Source: an uncultured Clostridia bacterium (GTDB lineage: Bacteria > Bacillota > Clostridia > TANB77 > CAG-465). Taken from it: 64,000 nt of DNA. The notes beneath the pieces are model-generated. The model saw only the letters and a list, made by a program, of their open reading frames with translations, was not told the DNA's origin and did no database searches. The stretch covers positions 46,574-110,573 of the forward strand of contig CALWOC010000005.1 of the NCBI GenBank assembly GCA_944383015.1, read 5' to 3'. Shown one piece after another: positions 43,136 through 51,407 of the stretch (within the stretch, counting starts at the first letter, position 1; each line of letters opens with the position of its first letter). A program made the position numbers and the translations under genes.

Positions 43136-43675
43136 TTATGCTGTAATATTATCTGGTATTTTATAATCTCTTAGCATTCCCTTATATTCTTGATTTATAT
43201 TATCTAGTTTTTTAAAATCTTCTGGTTTTATAATAAGTGGTAGATCTTTTGCAAGATTTGCTCTTTGAAGTACATCTTTTACAAATTCTGCACAATAAAA
43301 GGAATTCTTAGTCTTTATTTTTATATGTAAAGCAACTGCAAAAAGTCCTATTATATTAAATTTATATGCTCTTCTTTTTCTTTTAAATTCTTTAATTGCC
43401 ATTTTTATTATCTCATACTGTTCGTCTTCTACATCAATAGAATAAATACAAGTAGTTGTATTTTTAAATCTATAAAAGGTTCCATGTCTTATGCTCTCAT
43501 GCACAAAGCCAGCAAAGAAAGGATTAGTAGGCTTTAATCTTCCAAAACTATACATATGTACTAGTTTTCTATCTAAAGAAATAGAAACATGAGAAAACTC
43601 TTTTTTAGTATAAAATTTTATTATTCTAGATAATACTGAACCAGAATTAGTTAAAATTATATATATTTTCTTCAT
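43136..43675 (-). CDS. Permuted NlpC/P60 (YiiX/YebB-like) cysteine amidase or peptidase
   Basis: A 179-residue protein of the circularly permuted papain-like group. The His comes first, in KEFSHVSISLD near residue 29, and the nucleophile Cys follows in SFYCAEFVKDVL near residue 127, the reverse of the usual order. No signal peptide, so it probably acts in the cytoplasm. Relatives hydrolyse amide or thioester bonds, sometimes on lipids; the substrate is unknown. Confidence 0.75.
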   Translation of the reverse strand: MKKIYIILTNSGSVLSRIIKFYTKKEFSHVSISLDRKLVHMYSFGRLKPTNPFFAGFVHESIRHGTFYRFKNTTTCIYSIDVEDEQYEIIKMAIKEFKRKRRAYKFNIIGLFAVALHIKIKTKNSFYCAEFVKDVLQRANLAKDLPLIIKPEDFKKLDNINQEYKGMLRDYKIPDNITA

Positions 43676-43704
43676 CTTATACTTTCCCCTTTCTTTTAAT
43701 AATA

Positions 43705-45018
43705 TTAGTTTAATACCTTTATATTACTTTTTAAAGAATCAAAATCCTTTAGCTTAAAAGCCCAATTATCTTCATATTCATGTCCTGGCAAATTAATTCT
43801 AGAATTCTCATCAAGACCTAATATATCTTGAACAGTAACTATCATTAGTTTTGCAACACTTTTTAAACAGTATCTTATAATAGCAACATTAATTTTTTCA
43901 TCATAACAATCATTTTTTCTTAAGAAAACTTCTAGATTTTTCTTTTTATAATTAGAAAGACTATTATACCATCCTACTATTGTGTTATTATCATGATTTC
44001 CTGGATATATTACCATATTTTCTATGTCATTATATTCGTCACAACATTCATCTAAATTTAAAGTATACTGTAAAATTTTCATCCTAGTAAAGTTATATTT
44101 ATCTCTTAAAAGTTCTGTTTCTTTTCTTATATCTCCTAAATCTTCAACAATAAATTTACTACTGTTTGTATATTTAAATAGTTCATCAAAAAATTTTTCT
44201 CCAGGTCCTTCTTCATAAAATCCTTCTTTTGCACTCTTATCTATAGGTATTTTATAATATGAATCAAAAGCCCTAAAATGATCAATTCTTACAATATCAT
44301 ATCTATATAAAAATTCTTTATATCTATCAATTAAATATTTAAAGTTATCTTCTTCCATTTTTTTAAAGTTATATAATGGGTGCCCCCATTTTTGTCCTTC
44401 ACTATTAAAGTAATCTGGTGAAGCCCCTGAAACATACTCCATTTTTCCATTATTTAAATCATAGTATTTTGAATAATATGAAACTTCACATGAATTATAA
44501 CTTGGATATATTGGCATATCTCCAATTATTTTAACTCCATTTTTATTTGCATAACTTTTTAATTCATTCCATTGCTTATCTAGTATATATTGTATAAAAA
44601 TATAATATTCTTTATCTTCTTTATATTTATCTGACATATACTGCGCATACTCATCTATTTTACTATTTAAAGAAAAATTAATAAAGTCATCATTTGGTCT
44701 AAATTTAATAAATGCCTCTTTATAATATCTTTCTTTAAAATTATCATATTTTACTTTTGAAGTATTTTCTTTTTGAATAGGAGTATCAATAAGGCCCATT
44801 TCCTTCCGTTTATCTAATGATATATAATTTTTATTTAATGCATAATAGCTAATTGGAGAATATGGATATCTACCAGATTCATTAATTGGTAGAATTTCCC
44901 AGTACTCTATTTTATTTTCTCTTAATATATCTATAAATTCAAATGCTTCATATCCAAAATCTCCTATACCATATTTACTTGGAAGAGAAAATATTGGTAG
45001 AAGTATACCTTTTTTCAT
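43705..45018 (-). CDS. malQ: 4-alpha-glucanotransferase (amylomaltase)
   Basis: A GH77 enzyme of 437 residues, shorter than the usual 490-500. It rearranges alpha-1,4-glucans during maltodextrin or glycogen use. The N terminus has GILLPIFSLPSKYGIGDFG; the nucleophile motif is IVRIDHFRAF near residue 264, the acid/base FIVEDLGDI near residue 307, and the third carboxylate is in YPGNHDNNT. AGGTGA fixes the start at 45018. No other glycogen genes are nearby. Confidence 0.92.
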   Translation of the reverse strand: MKKGILLPIFSLPSKYGIGDFGYEAFEFIDILRENKIEYWEILPINESGRYPYSPISYYALNKNYISLDKRKEMGLIDTPIQKENTSKVKYDNFKERYYKEAFIKFRPNDDFINFSLNSKIDEYAQYMSDKYKEDKEYYIFIQYILDKQWNELKSYANKNGVKIIGDMPIYPSYNSCEVSYYSKYYDLNNGKMEYVSGASPDYFNSEGQKWGHPLYNFKKMEEDNFKYLIDRYKEFLYRYDIVRIDHFRAFDSYYKIPIDKSAKEGFYEEGPGEKFFDELFKYTNSSKFIVEDLGDIRKETELLRDKYNFTRMKILQYTLNLDECCDEYNDIENMVIYPGNHDNNTIVGWYNSLSNYKKKNLEVFLRKNDCYDEKINVAIIRYCLKSVAKLMIVTVQDILGLDENSRINLPGHEYEDNWAFKLKDFDSLKSNIKVLN

Positions 45019-45069
45019 TAATATCACCTATTAAAATTTTATCATAAATATACAAAATTTTAAATATGT

Positions 45070-45414
45070 CTATTCATATGATTTAACATATTCTTCAAAT
45101 TTTTTTATATATTCTTTACCACTTCTTCTTTTTACTTCTACTTTATGACACTCTATATCATAATCTTTATCTTCTTTTCTTACAAACCTATATAGTATTC
45201 TAATTTGAGATGAATTTTCTGCTACAAATTTATATGTATAAAAACTTTTACCTAATATATCATATTTTATGCTATCATTATTAAAGATTTTTTCAAAAGG
45301 TGTACCTGTTTTCTCTATTATACTAATTTGTTTATCTAACTTATTTAACGCTCTATCTACAAGCTCTTTTTCCTTATTATCTAATTTTTTTAAATCCATT
45401 ATATATTTTATCAT
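45070..45414 (-). CDS. RelE/HigB-like protein, orphan toxin candidate
   Basis: A 114-residue protein. The helical N terminus is followed by a beta sheet with YKFVAENSSQIRILYRFV and a basic C-terminal helix, the outline of the RelE/Gp49 toxin family. No antitoxin-sized partner is adjacent on either side. GAGGGA lies before the ATG at 45414; an in-frame codon at 45426 is too close to it. It begins just after the 6S RNA terminator. The assignment rests on fold pattern only. Confidence 0.5.
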   Translation of the reverse strand: MIKYIMDLKKLDNKEKELVDRALNKLDKQISIIEKTGTPFEKIFNNDSIKYDILGKSFYTYKFVAENSSQIRILYRFVRKEDKDYDIECHKVEVKRRSGKEYIKKFEEYVKSYE

Positions 45415-45453
45415 ATTTTCCCTCAAGTCTACATAATCCTATTTTTTTATTAC

Positions 45454-45621
45454 AAAAAAGATAGAGATAAACGATATAATGATAAAACCCTTGTGTAAAG
45501 GTGGGCATCTTGTTACAACTATTAGGATCCTCAAAACATAGAGTCTTCAACACAAGTTGTATTATTCCCGATTCCCTATCATGTGATTGTAGATTTTCAT
45601 ATAATTTGTTTTCTCTATCTT
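45454..45621 (-). ncRNA. ssrS: 6S RNA candidate
   Basis: A minus-strand RNA of about 168 bases bounded by a 10-bp closing stem (AAGATAGAGA ... TCTCTATCTT). It ends in a run of six T and starts at the predicted start site of its own promoter. Internal complementary arms (CTTGTGT/ACACAAG) fit a long interrupted hairpin with a central bubble. The 3' half contains GCCCACCTTTACACAAGGGT, which resembles the conserved CACCUU...AAGGGU part of 6S RNA. 6S RNA binds the housekeeping RNA polymerase and tunes transcription. No long ORF with a ribosome site fits this strand. Confidence 0.7.
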
Positions 45622-45627
45622 ACATAT

Positions 45628-45656
45628 ATTGTATCATTAAAAGAGCCTTTAGTAAA
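45628..45656 (-). promoter_or_regulatory. Promoter of the 6S RNA candidate
   Basis: TTTACT, 17-base spacer, TACAAT; +1 falls at the first base of the closing stem. Confidence 0.6.
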
Positions 45657-45690
45657 TATATTTAATATATTTTTTCATGTAATTTTTTGG

Positions 45691-45720
45691 AAAAAAAAAG
45701 CATCTAAAATTAGATGCTTT
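45691..45720 (-). terminator. Terminator of the five-tRNA operon
   Basis: Stem AAAGCATCTAA and its complement, followed by a run of nine T. Confidence 0.85.
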
Positions 45721-45725
45721 CACAA

Positions 45726-45799
45726 TGGAGGCAACTGTCGGAGTCGAACCGACCATCAGGGTGTTGCAGACCCGTGCCTTACCGCTTGGCTAAGTTGCC
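45726..45799 (-). tRNA. tRNA-Cys (GCA)
   Basis: A 74-base cloverleaf with encoded CCA, anticodon GCA between GGGTCT and ACACCC, and acceptor stem GGCAACT/AGTTGCC. Last of five genes in the operon. Confidence 0.95.
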
Positions 45800-45852
45800 A
45801 TTAATAAATTATATGTTTATATTTATTTTATATTCCTAAAATACATAAAAAA

Positions 45853-45928
45853 TGGAGCGGGAAACGGGGCTCAAACCCGCGACCTCTGCCTTGGCAAGGC
45901 AGCGCTCTATCAACTGAGCTATTCCCGC
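45853..45928 (-). tRNA. tRNA-Gly (GCC)
   Basis: 76 bases with encoded CCA, anticodon GCC in CTTGCCAAG, acceptor stem GCGGGAA/TTCCCGC. Confidence 0.97.
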
Positions 45929-45942
45929 ATATATTTTATTTT

Positions 45943-46018
45943 TGGTGGTCAGAGAGGGAATCGAACCCCCGACACGGGGATTTTCAGTCCCCTGCTCTAC
46001 CGACTGAGCTATCTGACC
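45943..46018 (-). tRNA. tRNA-Phe (GAA), copy 1
   Basis: 76 bases with encoded CCA, anticodon GAA in ACTGAAAAT. Identical to the copy in the second cluster. Confidence 0.97.
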
Positions 46019-46027
46019 AGAAAAATA

Positions 46028-46104
46028 TGGCGACCTGAATGGGGCTCGAACCCACGACCTCTAGCGTGACAGGCTAGCGTTCTAACCAACTGAACTACCA
46101 GGCC
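46028..46104 (-). tRNA. tRNA-Asp (GTC), copy 1
   Basis: 77 bases with encoded CCA, anticodon GTC in CTGTCAC. Part of the duplicated segment. Confidence 0.97.
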
Positions 46105-46111
46105 AAATAAG

Positions 46112-46187
46112 TGGTGGGCACTACAGGGCTCGAACCTGTGACCCCCTGCTTGTAAGGCAGATGCTCTCCCAACTGAGCTAAGCGCCC
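46112..46187 (-). tRNA. tRNA-Val (TAC), copy 1
   Basis: 76 bases with encoded CCA, anticodon TAC in CTTACAAG, acceptor stem GGGCGCT/AGTGCCC. First gene of the operon. Confidence 0.97.
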
Positions 46188-46206
46188 ACTCATCTTGACA
46201 TGTTCT

Positions 46207-46235
46207 ATTATACCTAATGTATTATATTTTGTCAA
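46207..46235 (-). promoter_or_regulatory. Promoter of the five-tRNA operon
   Basis: Consensus TTGACA, 17-base spacer, consensus TATAAT. CTTGACA is mirrored by TGTCAAG just downstream of the -10. Confidence 0.8.
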
Positions 46236-46246
46236 GAGTTTTTTTA

Positions 46247-46283
46247 CAAAAAATGCCTTAAAACATACATGTTTTAAAGGCAC
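46247..46283 (-). terminator. Terminator of the propeller-like protein gene
   Basis: Stem TGCCTTTAAAACAT and its complement (one bulge) with a TTTTTT tail. Confidence 0.8.
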
Positions 46284-46290
46284 TTTTTAT

Positions 46291-47313
46291 TTAAAACTTT
46301 ATATATTTAATATTATCTAAACTAATTATGTTATCACTTTGAACTTCTTTTTCTGTCTCTAAGTCAAATGTAGTTATTTTATCTTCCGTAACTATTACTA
46401 AGTATCCTTCTTTAAATAAATTTATTTTTTCTATCTTTTTGTCAAAACTACTTAAATATTTATTTATGTCTGCATTTTTTATTAATATAACACTTGTGTT
46501 ATCAAAATTAGTATAAATATATTTATCTGAACTATATGGAACAAAAAACGTGTTATTTTTTACAAATTGAGTTATATTTTCAGTATAAAAATTATATACA
46601 TTTTTAAATATATTTTCATTATCTATAGATGTTGTAAAAACAAGTCTATCTCTTTCATAATAATTATAATAATCAATTTCTAAAACATTTTCTGCTATTA
46701 CAGTCTCATTTAGTTCTTTATCTAATTTTATAAGATTATTATTCTTTACTATAAAAATATTATCATTCTTAATAACAAAATTTTTAGATGTAATATTATC
46801 TAGTATCTCTTCTTTTGTCGCATTATCATACTTTATAAGCTTATTATTAGCTATATAATAAATCGTATTATCATAAATATTAAATGATTCTATTGAATCA
46901 TTTAATTCAACTGTATTAATAATCTTACCTATTTCTTTTAAGTCTATTATATTAATAATTCCACTTTCCTTTTCTAATAAATATACTTTAGCATCATTAT
47001 ATACATAATCATATTGTTTTTGTGGATCAATTGGAACTATATTTACAATTTTTTCTTTTGAAATAACTCCTACTAAATAATTATTTGATATTGCAAATGA
47101 ATACATTCCATCCAAACTATCATCTATTTTGTCATATTCGTATTGCATTAAATCCTCTTCATATAAATTTGAAATATATTGTTCTTCTTCTATTTCATTA
47201 TTTTCACTTATATGATTTAATAAACTTATAACAGATATAGCAATTATTCCTAACAATAAAATCACTATTATTATAGTTATAATACTACTTCTTTTTTTTG
47301 TTGATTTACTCAT
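46291..47313 (-). CDS. Membrane-anchored beta-propeller-like protein, unknown
   Basis: A 340-residue protein with a lysine-rich head, one membrane segment (about residues 12-33) and a large extracytoplasmic domain. The domain repeats short strands of the type NTIYYIANNKLIKYD and DNIFIVKNNNLIKLD, as in propeller folds. TAGAGGTAAGGAT before the ATG at 47313 sets the start. It resembles the 375-residue anchored protein at 60 kb in layout, not clearly in sequence. No enzymatic motif. Confidence 0.65.
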   Translation of the reverse strand: MSKSTKKRSSIITIIIVILLLGIIAISVISLLNHISENNEIEEEQYISNLYEEDLMQYEYDKIDDSLDGMYSFAISNNYLVGVISKEKIVNIVPIDPQKQYDYVYNDAKVYLLEKESGIINIIDLKEIGKIINTVELNDSIESFNIYDNTIYYIANNKLIKYDNATKEEILDNITSKNFVIKNDNIFIVKNNNLIKLDKELNETVIAENVLEIDYYNYYERDRLVFTTSIDNENIFKNVYNFYTENITQFVKNNTFFVPYSSDKYIYTNFDNTSVILIKNADINKYLSSFDKKIEKINLFKEGYLVIVTEDKITTFDLETEKEVQSDNIISLDNIKYIKF

Positions 47314-47396
47314 ATCCTTACCTCTATATAAAAATAATAACATTAAGGTAAAAATTTTTCAATAATAAACTAAATCTTACTTACAATAATTTGAAC

Positions 47397-47430
47397 AAAA
47401 TACACCTCAAATATTAAAATTTGAGGTGTA
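47397..47430 (-). terminator. Terminator of the DUF4097/LiaF-like unit
   Basis: A 12-bp stem TACACCTCAAAT and its complement, followed by TTTTG and a T-rich stretch. Confidence 0.75.
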
Positions 47431-47436
47431 CTTTAT

Positions 47437-48270
47437 TTAATACTCTATATCAATATTACCTATTGAACCTTCAATATTAATTATATTTTCATCTCCTTGA
47501 CCAAATTCTTGATTACCTGAGTATTTTCTTTCATTTACTTCCAGTTCTCCAATATCTTTTTCTATTTTAATCTTATCTGTTGCTTCATCAAAGCTATCTA
47601 ATCTAATATTTATAGAACCAATATCTGCTTTTACCGTAGAATCTCCCTTAATAGTTCCTCTTAAATCACATTCTCCTACACCAGTTTTAAGCTCTAAATT
47701 ATTTAAATTAGAATTTTCTATATCAAGTTCTCCAACACCATTAGTAATTATTGCACTTTCTAAAACTTCTAAATATCTTATATCTATTTGACCTGTCCCT
47801 GAATTTAAATTTAACTTATTTGCTTTAAGACTTTGTATATCATTATCTCCTACACTAAAATCTAATTGAACAGTATTAAAAATTAAATCATCTGGTATAT
47901 AGATAGTAATTCTTGTATCATTACCTTTAAACATAGATAAGCCTTCCTTACTTTCTACTATTTTTAAAGTGTCTCCTTCTAAAGTACAATTAAAGTTTTC
48001 TGATACATTTTTAGCTATAACCTTTAGTTCATTTCCTACAACAATATCAATATCTCCAATATCTGAATCTAAATAAAGATTTTTAACTTCATTCTTATCA
48101 AAAGTATTTTCAATAATTTGTACATTTTCTTCATTTCCTATGAATTCAAAAAGATAATTTATTCCACTTATTCCAATAATAATGCTAGATATTATAGATA
48201 TAATACCAAATATTATTGCAATAGCTAAAGCAATTGCAAATCCTTTTACAATCTTTTGAAGTGTACTCAT
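47437..48270 (-). CDS. DUF4097-family membrane-anchored protein
   Basis: A 277-residue protein with an N-terminal membrane segment (about residues 8-33) and an extracytoplasmic right-handed beta-helix domain. Repeated turns such as LYLDSDIGDIDIVVG, LNLNSGTGQIDIRY and LELKTGVGECDLRG are typical of DUF4097. Its start overlaps the end of the LiaF-like gene by 4 bases. Such pairs occur in cell-envelope-stress loci; direct function is unknown. Confidence 0.8.
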   Translation of the reverse strand: MSTLQKIVKGFAIALAIAIIFGIISIISSIIIGISGINYLFEFIGNEENVQIIENTFDKNEVKNLYLDSDIGDIDIVVGNELKVIAKNVSENFNCTLEGDTLKIVESKEGLSMFKGNDTRITIYIPDDLIFNTVQLDFSVGDNDIQSLKANKLNLNSGTGQIDIRYLEVLESAIITNGVGELDIENSNLNNLELKTGVGECDLRGTIKGDSTVKADIGSINIRLDSFDEATDKIKIEKDIGELEVNERKYSGNQEFGQGDENIINIEGSIGNIDIEY

Positions 48271-48944
48271 TTTATTTCAACACCTCCAAATAATGCAAAA
48301 CTATCTATATATAATGTCTTCCTATTTTCATCATTTTTATTTTTAGCTTTATTATCTGTTCCACCAAAAATGCCTGTCGATTTTATCTTGACATTAACAT
48401 CTTGTGGAACTATAATATCTACTCCTGCAAAAATTGCACTTGCTGTAATTACACCATCCTTTGTTATATCACATTCAGATAAATCTAATGTAACACTTCC
48501 AAATGTGGCATCTAGTTTAGCATTTTTAAATTCATCTTTACTTAATTTTACTTTATTGTCTGAAAAAGTTGCACTATAAATCTCCATACCATCTTTATCT
48601 ATCTCATTTATTTTTTTTGAAACTTTTCCAGTAAATACATCTTTAAATATAATACTAATACCTATAAATATAAGTACAAGAGGAAGTATGATTTTTGCAA
48701 TCAAAACAAAAGAAATTAAATCTCTTGCAAGAGCAAGTAATATAAGACCAATTACTAGAAAAATATATCCAGTTGTATCCTTTGGTTTTTCTACTATACT
48801 AAATATACTAGGTATTATAATAAATAGAGTCCACCATCCCCTAAAAAATAAATTTACGTCTATTATGCCTGTAACATTTAATATCCATACTATACCTATC
48901 ATTATAAATAGTAATCCCCATAAAATATTTGATGCTTTTTTCAT
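48267..48944 (-). CDS. LiaF-like membrane protein
   Basis: A 225-residue protein. The N-terminal half has four hydrophobic segments with the GLLFIMIGIVWIL repeat type of DUF5668. The C-terminal half is the LiaF-like beta domain (LDATFGSVTLDLSE, IFAGVDIIVP, FALFGGVEIK). LiaF proteins modulate envelope-stress two-component systems, but the LiaRS partners are not adjacent; the kinase/regulator pair at 11-13 kb is distant. Coupled to the DUF4097 gene. Confidence 0.8.
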   Translation of the reverse strand: MKKASNILWGLLFIMIGIVWILNVTGIIDVNLFFRGWWTLFIIIPSIFSIVEKPKDTTGYIFLVIGLILLALARDLISFVLIAKIILPLVLIFIGISIIFKDVFTGKVSKKINEIDKDGMEIYSATFSDNKVKLSKDEFKNAKLDATFGSVTLDLSECDITKDGVITASAIFAGVDIIVPQDVNVKIKSTGIFGGTDNKAKNKNDENRKTLYIDSFALFGGVEIK

Positions 48945-49017
48945 AATTTAACTCTCCTTTTCATATTTTTTAATATTCTATCATGATATACTAAATAATA
49001 CAATGTACAAACTATAT

Positions 49018-49956
49018 TTAGCTAAGAATTTCACCAAGTGGTCTTCCTTCATTTATTCTTCTTATTGATTCAGCAAAAAGAGGAGCTATAGACAGTACTT
49101 TTATTTTATCTATTCTTTTTTCTTTAGGAAGTGGTACTGTATTTGTCATTACTAATTCCTTTATTGATGATTTTTTTATTCTTGAAACTGCATCGGCAGA
49201 TAAAATACCATGAGTACATCCAGCATAAATTTCTTTTGCTCCATACTTTTCTAATACTTTAGTTGTCTCAATAATAGAGCCAGCTGTATCTATCTCATCA
49301 TCAAAAATAATTGCGCTTTTTCCTTTTACATCTCCAATTACAGTAGTAGCGATAGCTCTATCATCATTTCCGTCTCTCCTTTTATCTATCATTGCCATAG
49401 GGCAACCTAAATGCTTTGAGTACTTATATGCCTTTTTAGAGCTTCCAGCATCAGTTGCTACTACAACCATATCCTCTAGATTTTTCTCTTTAAAATAATT
49501 TTCAAGTAGTTTTTCAGCAGATAATCTATCACAGTTTATATTAAAATATGCTTGAATTGATGGATTATGTAAATCGCATGTTATAACTCTAGTTGCTCCA
49601 GCTGCTTCAAGAAGTTGTGCCATTAATTTAGCCGTTACTGGTATTCTTGGCTGATCTTTTTTATCTGATCTTGAATACATATAATATGGTAAAACGACAT
49701 TTATCTTCCCAGCCGATGCCCTTTTTAAAGCATCTATTACTATTAAAAGCTCCATAACTCTTTCATTTACTGGTGGCTTTGTTGTTTGAACCACATACAC
49801 ATCTTGATCTCTTACAGTTTCTAAAATCTGTACAAAAGTGTTATCATTTTTAAATTTCATAACATTCATTTTTCCCTTTAAGAGATTTAAATACTCACAA
49901 ATTTCATCTGTAAATTCCTCTGCTGTTGTACAAGAAAAAATTTTAATATCTTTCAT
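49018..49956 (-). CDS. prs: Ribose-phosphate pyrophosphokinase
   Basis: Makes PRPP from ribose 5-phosphate and ATP for nucleotide, His and Trp synthesis. 312 residues, near the usual 315. The motifs are YSRSDKKDQPRIPVTAK, CDLHNPSIQ, the PRPP-binding VVATDAGSSKK, and the ribose-5-phosphate loop IIFDDEIDTAGS near residue 215. GGAGGGG lies 8 bases before the ATG at 49956. A leader ORF and hairpin directly upstream suggest controlled read-through. Confidence 0.95.
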   Translation of the reverse strand: MKDIKIFSCTTAEEFTDEICEYLNLLKGKMNVMKFKNDNTFVQILETVRDQDVYVVQTTKPPVNERVMELLIVIDALKRASAGKINVVLPYYMYSRSDKKDQPRIPVTAKLMAQLLEAAGATRVITCDLHNPSIQAYFNINCDRLSAEKLLENYFKEKNLEDMVVVATDAGSSKKAYKYSKHLGCPMAMIDKRRDGNDDRAIATTVIGDVKGKSAIIFDDEIDTAGSIIETTKVLEKYGAKEIYAGCTHGILSADAVSRIKKSSIKELVMTNTVPLPKEKRIDKIKVLSIAPLFAESIRRINEGRPLGEILS

Positions 49957-49980
49957 TTTTAATACCCCTCCCATAAATAT

Positions 49981-50022
49981 ATAAAAGACTATAAGGCATA
50001 ACATTGCTATACACTTATAGTC
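49981..50022 (-). terminator. Attenuator hairpin in the prs leader
   Basis: A 9-bp stem GACTATAAG / CTTATAGTC followed by TTTTATAT, 25-30 bases before the prs ribosome site. The 5' arm overlaps the last codons of the leader ORF, so a ribosome there could block the hairpin. Confidence 0.65.
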
Positions 50023-50075
50023 TCTATATCTAAATTAATTTTTCTTTTACTTAAGTTTAATGGAATATATTTCAT
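50007..50075 (-). CDS. 22-codon leader ORF upstream of prs
   Basis: ATG with a strong AAGGAG ribosome site opens a 22-codon frame (begins MKYIPLNLSK, ends ETISV) that stops inside the stem-loop of the attenuator. It lies directly behind a consensus promoter with a predicted 17-base 5' leader. The arrangement fits ribosome-mediated control of prs, or a free-standing small peptide gene with its own terminator. No run of a single regulatory codon is present. Confidence 0.55.
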   Translation of the reverse strand: MKYIPLNLSKRKINLDIETISV

Positions 50076-50099
50076 ATTTTTCTCCTTAAATACAGAATA

Positions 50100-50128
50100 A
50101 TAATACAATATTTAAAATAATTTGTCAA
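50100..50128 (-). promoter_or_regulatory. Promoter of the leader ORF/prs unit
   Basis: Consensus TTGACA, 17-base spacer, TATTAT. Confidence 0.7.
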
Positions 50129-50129
50129 T

Positions 50130-50163
50130 AAAAAAAAGTAGTCATACCAAAAAGTACGACTAC
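50130..50163 (-). terminator. Strong terminator upstream of the prs promoter
   Basis: A 10-bp stem GTAGTCGTAC / GTATGACTAC (one wobble) and a run of eight T. It insulates prs from minus-strand transcription out of 50.2-50.5 kb. Confidence 0.8.
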
Positions 50164-50487
50164 TAACTAACTCCCTAATTATTGCTAAATAAACTTTTTA
50201 TTTATAATTAAAACTAATAAATAAATTAAAAACTTGTAAATCAATACAAAAAAAGACTTTAAATGTACAAGATTTATTAAATAATATCTTGATTGCTACA
50301 TGTATTTAACACAAAATATATAAAAAATAGGGAATTAGAAAAAACTTAGGCTGTTAGTAAAAGAGTACTCATTTAACTTAATTCAAATATCAAGCACCTA
50401 TATATTTAATTCTACTTTCTACAAGTATTATATGTATTTTTTTATGATTTATACATTTACATTAAAAATAATTTTTTCAATTTTAAA
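50164..50487. other. AT-rich gene-free stretch
   Basis: About 320 bases between the PHP gene stop and the terminator above. It holds no ORF with a ribosome site and no recognised RNA. It is either an unusually long 3' tail of the PHP transcript or contains a small RNA that I cannot identify. Confidence 0.4.
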
Positions 50488-51366
50488 TTATTTATTTATC
50501 CAAGTTTCTATTATATCTTTAGATATGTGTAAATTTCCTTTACCAACACCAATTTCAACATCTGGCTTTTTAGATCCATGATAATCACTGCCTCCACTAA
50601 TATATAAATCATTTTTTCTGGCATATTCTAATAAGCACTTTGCTTCTTCCTCATCTGCTGATGGATGAAAGCATTCAACTCCATCTAGCTCTTTTTCTTT
50701 CCTAAGCTCATCAATAAATTTAATTATATCATCAAATCTATATTCAAAAGGATGTGCTAAAAAAGCCAGTCCACCAGCTCTATGAATTATATCTACAACA
50801 TCTTTATACTGAGGTTTTGGGGTATTATCTGAACCTGTATAATATTCACTTTCTGGATTCATAAGTCCTTTTCTAATAAATAAGTTTAGTGAGGTAGCAA
50901 ACTCTCCTAAAATCTCATAATTTTCTTTATGTCTCATAAGCTCTTTATAAATATAAATTGTAATATAATCTGTTAGTGGAATATCTTTTTCTATATTACT
51001 TTCATCATAAATAAGCCCTTTTTTATCACATATTTCTAATAACTTTTTTTTAGAGTCTTCCTGTTGCTTTTTTAATACTTCTTCTGAAAAAAACTTTTGA
51101 GACCAATTTTCTATTATATTCGTATCTTTTATATTATATCCTAATAATTCAATCTTTCTATTTTTAAATGTTGCATTCATTTCAACACCCTTTATTATCT
51201 TACCTGTAAAAATATTTTTAGTTAAAGCTTCATCTTCATATTGTTTACATGTATTATGATCTGTTAATGATATATACTCTAATTTTTTATCTTCACACAT
51301 TTTTAATACTTCTTCTACTGACTTATCTCCATCAGAATATTTAGTATGCATATGTATATCTATCAT
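50488..51366 (-). CDS. PHP-domain phosphoesterase
   Basis: A 292-residue PHP-family metal-dependent phosphoesterase. The metal-binding motifs appear in order: DIHMHTKYSDG at the N terminus, SLTDHNT near residue 37, a mid-protein His in LAFLAHPFEY near residue 198, and SGGSDYHGSK near residue 262. Related enzymes cleave 3',5'-nucleoside bisphosphates or act as 5'-3' exonucleases. The start at 51366 follows AGGAG by 8 bases; a GTG 9 bases earlier is less likely. Confidence 0.85.
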   Translation of the reverse strand: MIDIHMHTKYSDGDKSVEEVLKMCEDKKLEYISLTDHNTCKQYEDEALTKNIFTGKIIKGVEMNATFKNRKIELLGYNIKDTNIIENWSQKFFSEEVLKKQQEDSKKKLLEICDKKGLIYDESNIEKDIPLTDYITIYIYKELMRHKENYEILGEFATSLNLFIRKGLMNPESEYYTGSDNTPKPQYKDVVDIIHRAGGLAFLAHPFEYRFDDIIKFIDELRKEKELDGVECFHPSADEEEAKCLLEYARKNDLYISGGSDYHGSKKPDVEIGVGKGNLHISKDIIETWINK

Positions 51367-51407
51367 TATTATCACTCCTATACTTTACTAATTATTATAT
51401 CATAAAT

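Larger units (their letters stand above)
46028..46190. repeat. 163-bp direct repeat, copy A
   Basis: Contains tRNA-Asp, a 7-base spacer and tRNA-Val, and is identical base for base to 53067-53229 in the same orientation. Confidence 0.95.

Noticed and set aside
45583..45804. Plus-strand frame of 73 codons
   Set aside because: It reads antisense through tRNA-Cys and the tRNA terminator and has no ribosome site.
46095..46283. Minus-strand frame of 62 codons
   Set aside because: It runs through the tRNA-Val gene and the promoter of the tRNA operon; the apparent protein is translated tRNA.
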